DNA from: Candidatus Zipacnadia bacterium
GTDB lineage: Bacteria; Armatimonadota; Zipacnadia; Zipacnadales; UBA5352
DNA: 36,577 nucleotides
Assembly (NCBI GenBank): GCA_029821635.1
Contig: JALGSW010000022.1
Location: forward strand, 1-36,577
Direction of reading: 5' to 3'
Part shown: one piece after another, positions 30,851 through 36,577 of the stretch
Layout of the letters: each line of letters begins with the position of its first letter
Position numbering within the stretch: position 1 is the stretch's first letter
The notes under the pieces: model-generated
The model's database searches: none
What the model was told of the DNA's origin: nothing
What the model saw: the letters and a program-made list of their open reading frames with translations, nothing else
Made by a program: the position numbers and the translations under genes

Positions 30851-31144
30851 ATGATCGACGACCATCCGCTTGAGATCGAAGCCATGAAGCTGTTCAAAGA
30901 GGGCCGCAGCAAGGAAGCGCAGAAGCTGCAGGAGCAGTTCCTCGAGGAAGTGCGCAACTCCGGTGAGGAGCGCTGCCCCTGCCCGGGAACCTGCAAGTTC
31001 CGCGGCAACTGCGTGGCGTGCGTCACCATCCACCGTGGTCACGGCGACCACGTGCCCTATTGCATGCGCCAGATGATCAACCGCAAGCTCGGCATCCTCT
31101 CGGAGATCACCGAGCACAGCTTCAAGCCCTGCTCGGAGGAGTAG
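30851..31144 (+). CDS. Small Cys-rich protein, probable metal-binding domain of unknown function
   Basis: Predicted 97 residues, ATG 30851 with AAGGA upstream. A helical N-terminal half (HPLEIEAMKLFKEGRSKEAQ, then LQEQFLEEVRNSGEE) is followed by C-P-C-P-G-T-C-K-F-R-G-N-C-V-A-C and later HRGHGDHVPYC. The six closely spaced Cys and three His suggest a zinc or iron-sulfur site. It resembles small conserved bacterial proteins with CxCxxxCxxxxxCxxC followed by a His-rich YC segment (possibly DUF6485-like). No signal peptide, so cytoplasmic. Nothing nearby fixes its role. Confidence 0.8.
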   Translation: MIDDHPLEIEAMKLFKEGRSKEAQKLQEQFLEEVRNSGEERCPCPGTCKFRGNCVACVTIHRGHGDHVPYCMRQMINRKLGILSEITEHSFKPCSEE

Positions 31145-31172
31145 GCGTGGTCGCGTCGTCAGTCGTTTGTAG

Positions 31173-31191
31173 GACGGGCTTCCAGCCCGTC
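31173..31191. repeat. Dispersed palindromic repeat (GTAGGACGGGC class)
   Basis: GACGGGCT-TCC-AGCCCGTC, preceded by TTTGTAG. It lies between the convergent Cys-rich gene (plus) and C45 gene (minus). As a hairpin it could act at both 3' ends. Confidence 0.8.
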
Positions 31192-31248
31192 TGCTGTTGC
31201 CGTCTCTGCGCCCCGATTGGCTCGTCCGCGCACGCCGAGAAGTAGGCC

Positions 31249-32304
31249 TTACAGCACGATCGTGCGCCACTCGCAGCGGCAGGGCTGGCCGCAGTAGTGC
31301 ACTTCGCGGGCGGTCACGTCGAAGATCACCGAGTACTGCGTGTCGCCAAAGGGCTCGCCCCCATGGCGGCACGGGGCGGAGACCGGGTGGCCATCGACCA
31401 TCTGGTGATCGCTGAGAATGCGCTTCATCTGCGCCACCGGTTCATCCGGCTCATCCAGTGTCTGCGCGGCAAGCTCCTCCATGCGCAGCCGCCGGTTGTG
31501 GTCGGCGGCTGCCAGTTCCGGAGTGCGCTTGCCGAGGTCTTCGCCTTGCAGGTAGGCGCGGTGGCCGGTCGCGACCGCGAAGTCGCCCTCGGGCCGCACC
31601 AGCGCCACCGCTCCTCCGCCCTGCTCGGTGCGCAGCATCCCCCCGGACGCGTCCACCCACACGTTGTTGGTGCCCTTGCCCGCGACGATCCCGGCTCCGG
31701 CGGCGGCCGCCAACTCCTGCACCGTGGCGCAGCGGTAGAAGTACTGCCAGCGCACGAGCGTGGTCGGCAGGCCGTCACCGCCGCGCAGCGGGTCGTTCGG
31801 CGGGCCGGACGCGCCACCGTTGGTGAGGCCGTGGGCGTTCATGCCGAACATGCACTCGAGGACGTAGGGCGGGCAGAAGCGCGCATAGGCGCCGTCGGGC
31901 CCCCGCCCGATCTCCAGCACGTTCTCCCCGTGGGGGATGGGCCCGGTGTCGAGGTTTTGGCCGACGACGATGCCCTCGTCGGTCTGCAGGATGACCCCGG
32001 AGCACTCCTCGGGCAGGCGCGACTTGGCTATCGCGACCGCCACGCGCTGATCGAGCAGCCGCTCCATGCTGACCCCCGCGGCCTCGCAGCAGGCCCGCTC
32101 AAGCTCCAGCGGCGGTTCCATGGCGTGGAAGTGTGCGAGCATGCGGTCTGCGATGGCGCGCCTGCGCTCATCGGTGATCACGGTCTCGACGAGATCGCCC
32201 GCCAGCATCCGCTGGAGCGGCTCGCGCACCGCCTCGCCGAACTGCCGGGCGCGGCCGAGGGCGGTGCCGGAGGTCTCGATTACCAGCAGGTCATCGGTGT
32301 TCAT
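31249..32304 (-). CDS. C45-family autoproteolytic acyltransferase/amidohydrolase
   Basis: Predicted 351 residues. ATG 32304 follows GAAGAGGACTGC. The sequence fits the acyl-CoA:6-aminopenicillanate acyltransferase (AAT)/peptidase C45 Ntn-hydrolase family. It has ECSGVILQTDEGIVVGQNLDTGP with putative nucleophile C101, then NAHGLTNGGASGPP, YFYRCATVQELAAAAG, and a C-terminal CRHGGEPFGDTQYSVIFD. Such enzymes self-cleave before the Cys and transfer or hydrolyse acyl groups on amides. No signal peptide. Physiological substrate unknown; penicillin synthesis is not implied. A second C45-like gene lies at the window end. Confidence 0.85.
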   Translation of the reverse strand: MNTDDLLVIETSGTALGRARQFGEAVREPLQRMLAGDLVETVITDERRRAIADRMLAHFHAMEPPLELERACCEAAGVSMERLLDQRVAVAIAKSRLPEECSGVILQTDEGIVVGQNLDTGPIPHGENVLEIGRGPDGAYARFCPPYVLECMFGMNAHGLTNGGASGPPNDPLRGGDGLPTTLVRWQYFYRCATVQELAAAAGAGIVAGKGTNNVWVDASGGMLRTEQGGGAVALVRPEGDFAVATGHRAYLQGEDLGKRTPELAAADHNRRLRMEELAAQTLDEPDEPVAQMKRILSDHQMVDGHPVSAPCRHGGEPFGDTQYSVIFDVTAREVHYCGQPCRCEWRTIVL

Positions 32305-32333
32305 GCAGTCCTCTTCTCCGAACCAGCACGGCT

Positions 32334-32398
32334 GACGGGCTGGAAGCCCGTCCTACAAACGACGAGACGACGAACGACTCACAGGCTGGAAAGCCTGT
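32334..32398. repeat. Pair of dispersed palindromic repeats
   Basis: GACGGGCT-GGA-AGCCCGTC (32334-32352) and ACAGGCT-GGAA-AGCCTGT (32381-32398), each followed by CCTAC. They are the reverse orientation of the copies at 14.3 and 31.2 kb and fill the gap between two minus-strand genes. Confidence 0.8.
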
Positions 32399-32409
32399 CC
32401 TACGCACGA

Positions 32410-34623
32410 CTACGGCGTGCCCGGCGCGTAGCGGCTGACGCCCCGCGCGGTCGCGAACCAGATCGCGGCTCCGGCATCCTCGTCCAGCCCCAGCACGATG
32501 TTGCAGCCGAGGCCCGTGGTCAGCGACGTGATCGAGTGCCACTCGCCATCCGCGCCCAGCCGCGCCACGCCCATGTCCGACGCGAACCACACCTCGCCCG
32601 CGCGGGTCACCAGGATGTCGCGCACGCGCGTTGAGGGCAGCAGGCTGTTGTCCGGCGTGAACGCCGTCGCGGTGCCTGTGGCGTCGAAGTGCACCACGCC
32701 GCCCGCGCCCGGGCTGCCCGTGACCGTCGCCCACATACCGCCATCGGCGTCCGGCTCCAGCGCGATCACGAAGCGGCAACCCGCAAGCTCCTCGGGGAGC
32801 TCGACCGCCTGCCACTCATCGCCGAGCCTGCGGTACAGGCCGTTGCTGAAGCCCACCCAGAGCGCGCCGCCCGTGTCGCTGGCGGCGGCCGTCGCGCCGT
32901 TGCTCGGGACTTCGCCCGCAGCCGTGGTCAGGCGCTCCCAGGTGCCGTCGGTGCGGCGCACGCCGAGGCCCCCGCCCCAGCGATGGCCCGCCCAGAGCTG
33001 CCCCTGTGCGTCGAGGCCCAGCCGCCCCCAGCGCTCGATCGATGACTGCCGCGAGAGCTTCTCGCCCTGCCCGACCCGGTGCGTCACCCACGCGCCGTCG
33101 GCCCCGAGCGACAGGATGCCGCCGCTCGCCGCGATCCACGGCGCGCCGTCCGGGCCCGCGATTACGCTGTAGGTCGAGCCCCTCGGCATCCCCTCGGCCT
33201 CCCACGTTCCGTCGCGGCAGCGGCCCACGCCCGCGATTGTGCACGCATAGATGTCATCGCCGATGGCCGCCACGTCGATCACCTGGCGGTGCGGCAGCCC
33301 GCCGGCGTCGCTCCAGTGCGTCCAGCCCGCGCTGGTGGCGCCCGCCTGCTGGATCGTGAAGCCCTGGGCGAGGGTGTCGCGGAAGCCATCGGGATTCGTG
33401 ACCGTGAGGTCGTGGATGCCCGCGGGCAGGTCGCCCGGCACGCTGATGCGCAGCTCCTCACCCGCGATCTGCGCGGGCACGTTCCGTCCAGCGATCAGCA
33501 CCTCGGCGCCGTCCGCGAGGTTCACGCCGGTGATATTCGCCTCAACGGCCTCGCCCTCCGGCACGCGGTCGGGCTTGACCTGCACGATCTGCGGCGTCCC
33601 GTCGCTCGGCAGCCACTGGTAGGGCGTCTCCCAGTAGCTGTAATCGGTGGAGAAGCTCGCGAGCTGCCCGTGGGCCTGGTAGTCGAGGCGGAACTGCGCG
33701 ATGCGCTCGTGGTTGCCGGGCCTGGCGTCCGTGTGATTGTGTGACTGCCCGCGAATCCACGCGCCGGTGGACGGATAGGGACTCTGAACGCCGCCCGCGT
33801 CATCGATGCGGAATGGCTGGGTCTGCGCTACGTGCGTCGGGTCGGTGCGCACGATGGCGCGTATGAACTTCGCCCCGTCATCGTACGCGAATGTCGCCTC
33901 GGTCACGCCACGGTCCCACTGAAGACAGCGGCCGGCACCGGGCTCGTCGGTGACCTCAAGTTCCTCGATTGGCTCCGAGGGAAGGTATTGCCCGTCACGC
34001 AGCCACAGCACATCCGCCTCCTCAGCGGTATCGATAGCGATGACCGCCCCACCGACGACCTGGATCCCTTCGATGACCGGTCCGTTGGAGATGTAGAACG
34101 CGCCCTCGCGCAGGGCGTGCTTGAGCGCGACCTCGGTCATCTCCGGCAGCCGCGCCGCGAACCATGACAGGTTGCCGCGCTCGGAGGAGTGCGTGTCATC
34201 GTCGGCAAAGCCCCAGAGGAATTTGCGGCCATCCCGCGCGCAGGCGGTCAGCACACTGTCCCAGAGCCCGTCGCGGCTGAGGCCGTCGCCCGCATAGCTG
34301 ACCTCCATCCCGGTGAGGCCCTCGAGGGCGAGGATGAGCGGGAGCTGGCCGGCGCTCGGGTGCGCGATGACGACCATGGCGCCGGTGCCGTCGGCGACGT
34401 AGGAGTGCAGCGGGTCATTGACCCACGCGACGTGTTCGGGGAGGGTCTGGGTGGCCGACAGCGGGTTGGCGCCGGTCACGAAGATACTGATCAGGTGCGG
34501 GCCGAAGCCGGGCTGGCCGATGTAGAGGCGCCCGGACTCCTCGACGCCGCGGCAGATCAGGCCGGTGTAGCCCTCCTGAGTGGGCGCGCCCTGGAGCATG
34601 CTGAGCACGATAAGTGTGGTCAT
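32410..34623 (-). CDS. Multidomain protein: PHP-like segments, IPT/TIG domain and C-terminal propeller
   Basis: Predicted 737 residues. ATG 34623 has AGGAGGA upstream; the frame is open further but only across a repeat. Residues about 20-200 look like the C-terminal half of a PHP-type metalloesterase: VVIAHPSAGQL (H88), GFADDDTHSS (D143, H145), LKHALREGAFYISNGPVIEGI. The usual N-terminal HxH is absent there. A similar motif, GQSHNHTDA (H295, H297), appears later after a beta-domain. Residues about 347-425 are an IPT/TIG fold (VKPDRVPEGEAVEANITG). Residues about 430-737 contain repeated W-x-A/G blades like Reg_prop propellers (LWVGFSNGLYR, VWFASDMGVARLG, IWFATARGVSRY). The short hydrophobic start may be an export signal. 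Function unknown. Confidence 0.75.
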   Translation of the reverse strand: MTTLIVLSMLQGAPTQEGYTGLICRGVEESGRLYIGQPGFGPHLISIFVTGANPLSATQTLPEHVAWVNDPLHSYVADGTGAMVVIAHPSAGQLPLILALEGLTGMEVSYAGDGLSRDGLWDSVLTACARDGRKFLWGFADDDTHSSERGNLSWFAARLPEMTEVALKHALREGAFYISNGPVIEGIQVVGGAVIAIDTAEEADVLWLRDGQYLPSEPIEELEVTDEPGAGRCLQWDRGVTEATFAYDDGAKFIRAIVRTDPTHVAQTQPFRIDDAGGVQSPYPSTGAWIRGQSHNHTDARPGNHERIAQFRLDYQAHGQLASFSTDYSYWETPYQWLPSDGTPQIVQVKPDRVPEGEAVEANITGVNLADGAEVLIAGRNVPAQIAGEELRISVPGDLPAGIHDLTVTNPDGFRDTLAQGFTIQQAGATSAGWTHWSDAGGLPHRQVIDVAAIGDDIYACTIAGVGRCRDGTWEAEGMPRGSTYSVIAGPDGAPWIAASGGILSLGADGAWVTHRVGQGEKLSRQSSIERWGRLGLDAQGQLWAGHRWGGGLGVRRTDGTWERLTTAAGEVPSNGATAAASDTGGALWVGFSNGLYRRLGDEWQAVELPEELAGCRFVIALEPDADGGMWATVTGSPGAGGVVHFDATGTATAFTPDNSLLPSTRVRDILVTRAGEVWFASDMGVARLGADGEWHSITSLTTGLGCNIVLGLDEDAGAAIWFATARGVSRYAPGTP

Positions 34624-34658
34624 GGTGGTGAGTCCTCCTGTGCTTGACGCCAACGGCC

Positions 34659-34678
34659 GACAGGCTGGAAAGCCTGTC
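34659..34678. repeat. Dispersed palindromic repeat (reverse orientation)
   Basis: GACAGGCT-GGAA-AGCCTGTC followed by CCTACAAACGAC, the exact reverse complement of the 14317-14336 core. It lies in the 86-base gap between the UroD-like gene and the PHP/propeller gene. Confidence 0.85.
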
Positions 34679-34709
34679 CTACAAACGACCACGACGGACG
34701 ACGTAACGG

Positions 34710-35765
34710 CTACTGCCAGCCTTCCTCGTAGCCCGTCTCGTAGATCGCCACGATGTTCTCCATCGGGGTGATCGGCTGGATGTTGTGGCAGGGGCCGAGG
34801 ATGTAGCCGCCGCCCGCGCCGAGGATGCGGAAGTTGTCCCGCACCTCCTGCCGCACGTCCTCCACCGTCCCGAACGGCACCGTCTGCTGGTTGTCCATCG
34901 CGCCATGGAAGCCGATCGTGTCGCCGAAGTCGCGCATGAGGCCCTCGCGCTCCATGCCCTTGCAGCGCCACTGCACCGGGTCGAGCACGTCGATACCCGC
35001 CTCGATCATCTGTGGCACGTTCGCGCTCACCGCGCCATCCGAGTGGTGGAACGCGAACACTCCGTAGTCGTGCGCAAGCCCGCAGAGCCGCTTGATGTGC
35101 GGGAAGTGGAACTCGCGGATCATCGCCGGCGACATCACCAGCGCCTCCTGGGTGCCGAAGTCATCGGCCACCCACGTCCAGATGACCCGCCCGCCCGCCG
35201 CCTCGAAGATGCGCTCGCTGCGCGCATACGCGAGGTCCGCGAGCTTGCCCATGCAGTAATGCACGATCTCCGGGTTCTCGGCGTGATCGGCGTAGCCCTG
35301 CGCGACGCCGCGCAGCCACTTGTAGGTCGCGAACTCCTCGTAGTGGCCGCCCTGGATGACCCAGTCCTCATGGCCCTCAAGCTGCTCGGGGATGTGGTCG
35401 TACGTGTACCAGTCGGGGTTCGGCCAGGTGTAGTTCGCCTCAATCTCCTCGACCGAGCCGTACTCCTCCAGCGGGAACGAGACCGCCTCGCGGTAGACGC
35501 CGGTCCCGTAGTCCATCATCTCGTAGCCGATCCCGAATGCGTCGGTCATCTGCCCGAGTTCGGGCCCGACGTAGCGCCCGCCGACGCCCATGACCGGGTC
35601 GATGTGCAGCCGGTCGCGCACCTCGGCCCAGTCCTCGGCCTCCATGTAGGCGATGAGGTCGCGTGTGACCTCGGGCGTCGCGCGGTAGTCGAGCGGGAAG
35701 CGGTCGAACGGTTCGCGGTTGAGCACGGCAAGCCATCGCTCCCGCGGGGTCATCTCGTCACGCAT
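34710..35765 (-). CDS. Uroporphyrinogen decarboxylase-like (URO-D/MtaA superfamily) protein
   Basis: Predicted 351 residues. ATG 35765 follows GAGGTGACCGAAC; ATG 35753 (MTPRERW) is an alternative. Family features: TPRERWLAVLNREPFDRFP at the N-terminus, FAFHHSDGAVSANVPQMIEAG and LDPVQWRCKGM in the core, and GFHGAMDNQQTVPFGTVEDV then YILGPCHNIQPITP near the end. These match the HSDG, GxxDxQ and PCHNIQ patterns of UroD-like and corrinoid methyltransferase (MtaA/CmuA) proteins, not true haem-pathway HemE. Methyl transfer is possible but no corrinoid protein or activator is present. Cytoplasmic. It belongs to the minus-strand cluster with two C45 proteins. Confidence 0.88.
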   Translation of the reverse strand: MRDEMTPRERWLAVLNREPFDRFPLDYRATPEVTRDLIAYMEAEDWAEVRDRLHIDPVMGVGGRYVGPELGQMTDAFGIGYEMMDYGTGVYREAVSFPLEEYGSVEEIEANYTWPNPDWYTYDHIPEQLEGHEDWVIQGGHYEEFATYKWLRGVAQGYADHAENPEIVHYCMGKLADLAYARSERIFEAAGGRVIWTWVADDFGTQEALVMSPAMIREFHFPHIKRLCGLAHDYGVFAFHHSDGAVSANVPQMIEAGIDVLDPVQWRCKGMEREGLMRDFGDTIGFHGAMDNQQTVPFGTVEDVRQEVRDNFRILGAGGGYILGPCHNIQPITPMENIVAIYETGYEEGWQ

Positions 35766-35805
35766 GTTCGGTCACCTCAGTGTAGTTCGTCCAGTCGTTC
35801 AGGAG

Positions 35806-35827
35806 GGGCGGGCTTCCTTGCCCGCCC
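35806..35827. repeat. Hairpin repeat between UroD-like and C45 genes
   Basis: GGGCGGGC-TTCCTT-GCCCGCCC, an 8-bp stem related in form (GGGCTTCC...) to the GTAGGAC class but without its flank. It is followed by a second G/C-rich inverted pair toward 35860. Confidence 0.65.
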
Positions 35828-35862
35828 GGCCGTTCGTCGGTCCGTTCGCGGGCCCGCCGCCC

Positions 35863-36577
35863 CTACAACCCGTACCGCAGGAACTGGTGCTCGCAGGGCG
35901 AGCCCATCGCGGCCCACATCGTCTGCGCCTTCACATCGCCCACGAACGAGAGCAGCGTGATCGAGGGCTTCTCGCCCTGCGTGTGCACGCACACGCCGGT
36001 GTTCTTGCGCGGGAAGTGCGAGCGCTGCGCCTCGTAGATGTCCGCGCGCGTGAGCGGCTTGGCCTTGCGGCTGAGCACCTCCCACGCCCGATGGCAGCGC
36101 GGGTCCTTCTCGGCGCGCTGCTTCATCGGCACGCCGCCGAACTTCGGCGCGTGGTAGGTGTTCGAGTGCGTGATGTAGCCGTCCTTCGGCCGCAGCACCG
36201 CGATGTCCTCGGGCATCGTCTCCACGCAGCAGATGTCGCCGCCGATGTCGCCGAGCGTGTAGTTCAGGCAGGCCATGCGCTTGGTGCGCTTGAGCATCTT
36301 GAGTGCCTCGGCGGTGCTCTTCTGCTGCAGCAGGATGCGGGCCAGGAAGCTGTAGGGGATGCCCGCGCCCGCCCAGTCCGGGCCACCGGCGGCGAACTCC
36401 GGCGCCGCGCGGTAGGGCAGGTAGTTGGCCGAGGCGGAGATGTTCTCGCTCAGCCCCGGGCGGCCGATGCTCCCGGCGATTGCGAACGAGAGGAAGCGCG
36501 GGCCGTCGTCGGGCTGGCCGTGCAGCAGCACCATGTAGGGCTGCCACTTGATCCACCAGTCCATGTTCCACGCGACG
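35863..36577 (-). CDS. C45-family acyltransferase-like protein (5' end outside window)
   Basis: The frame is open to the window edge, so the N-terminus, including the expected nucleophile Cys, is missing. The visible part starts VAWNMDWW, corresponding to the GQNWDW-type segment that follows the nucleophile in AAT/C45 proteins. GLSENISASANYLP, RILLQQKSTAEALKMLKR and LNYTLGDIGGDICCVETMPEDI follow, matching the family's N-x-L, R-x-I-L-x-x-x-s-x-x-E-A-L and D-x-x-G-x-x-x-x-x-E patterns. ATG 36564 is internal, not the start. Ntn-hydrolase acyl transfer or amide hydrolysis is inferred. It is a distinct paralogue, not a copy, of the C45 gene at 31249-32304. Confidence 0.75.
   Translation of the reverse strand, partial: VAWNMDWWIKWQPYMVLLHGQPDDGPRFLSFAIAGSIGRPGLSENISASANYLPYRAAPEFAAGGPDWAGAGIPYSFLARILLQQKSTAEALKMLKRTKRMACLNYTLGDIGGDICCVETMPEDIAVLRPKDGYITHSNTYHAPKFGGVPMKQRAEKDPRCHRAWEVLSRKAKPLTRADIYEAQRSHFPRKNTGVCVHTQGEKPSITLLSFVGDVKAQTMWAAMGSPCEHQFLRYGL

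Noticed and set aside
34624-34971. N-terminal extension of the PHP/propeller protein
   Set aside because: It overlaps the UroD-like gene and translates a dispersed repeat; ATG 34623 has a strong ribosome-binding site.
34710-35765. True HemE of haem biosynthesis
   Set aside because: The HSDG, GAMDNQQ and PCHNIQ patterns fit the MtaA/CmuA-like branch, and no haem genes are nearby.

Overview
The window is about 36.6 kb of very GC-rich DNA, densely coded, with no tRNA, rRNA, CRISPR array, transposase or phage gene that I could see. The gene content points to a diderm, heterotrophic, polysaccharide-degrading bacterium from a poorly cultured phylum. The heparinase II/III-like lyases, UroD-like proteins, C45 acyltransferases, bacterial alpha-2-macroglobulin and abundant dispersed palindromic repeats recall Armatimonadota, Planctomycetota and Hydrogenedentota-type genomes. 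I cannot decide among these from sequence alone. A diderm envelope is supported by an HlyD-type adaptor with a TolC-docking motif, by the alpha-2-macroglobulin and by a lipoprotein protease.

Layout: (1) 1-8059: three secreted heparinase II/III or alginate-lyase-like proteins. The first is partial, on the minus strand and divergent from the next two. The second carries a discoidin-like domain and a C-terminal FG-GAP/VCBS propeller. (2) 8257-14157: a YbhG-YbhF-YbhS-YbhR-type ABC exporter (adaptor, two separate ATPases, two ABC-2 permeases), with a heptanucleotide repeat array before the last gene. (3) 14372-25339: a secreted TIM-barrel glycosidase-like protein, a secreted AMMECR1-domain protein, an alpha-2-macroglobulin with an intact thioester motif, a thioredoxin-fold protein with one active-site Cys, and two tandem paralogous amidohydrolases. 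(4) 25351-31144: CutA (minus), a GH32 beta-fructosidase, a trypsin-like lipoprotein protease with two YbjN-like domains, a GH18-like membrane-anchored protein with a small BamE-like partner, and a small Cys-rich protein with its own likely promoter. (5) 31249-36577, all minus: a C45 acyltransferase, a secreted-looking protein with split PHP-like motifs plus IPT and propeller domains, a UroD-like protein, and a second, partial C45 protein.

Most starts have a strong GGAGG-type Shine-Dalgarno 7-9 nt upstream, and several junctions overlap (ATGA or TGATG), so short operons are likely. The exporter genes are the clearest operon. The lyases and glycosidases suggest uptake of complex uronic-acid or sulfated glycans plus fructans.

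The most unusual signals are: the mirror-symmetric 33-residue repeat in the HlyD hairpin; a roughly 169-bp nested palindromic element read in frame within the 5' end of the redoxin gene; the protease-YbjN fusion; the apparent splitting or permutation of a PHP-type site; and at least seven hairpin repeats of related form occupying successive intergenic gaps. No gap longer than 300 bases lacks a gene.
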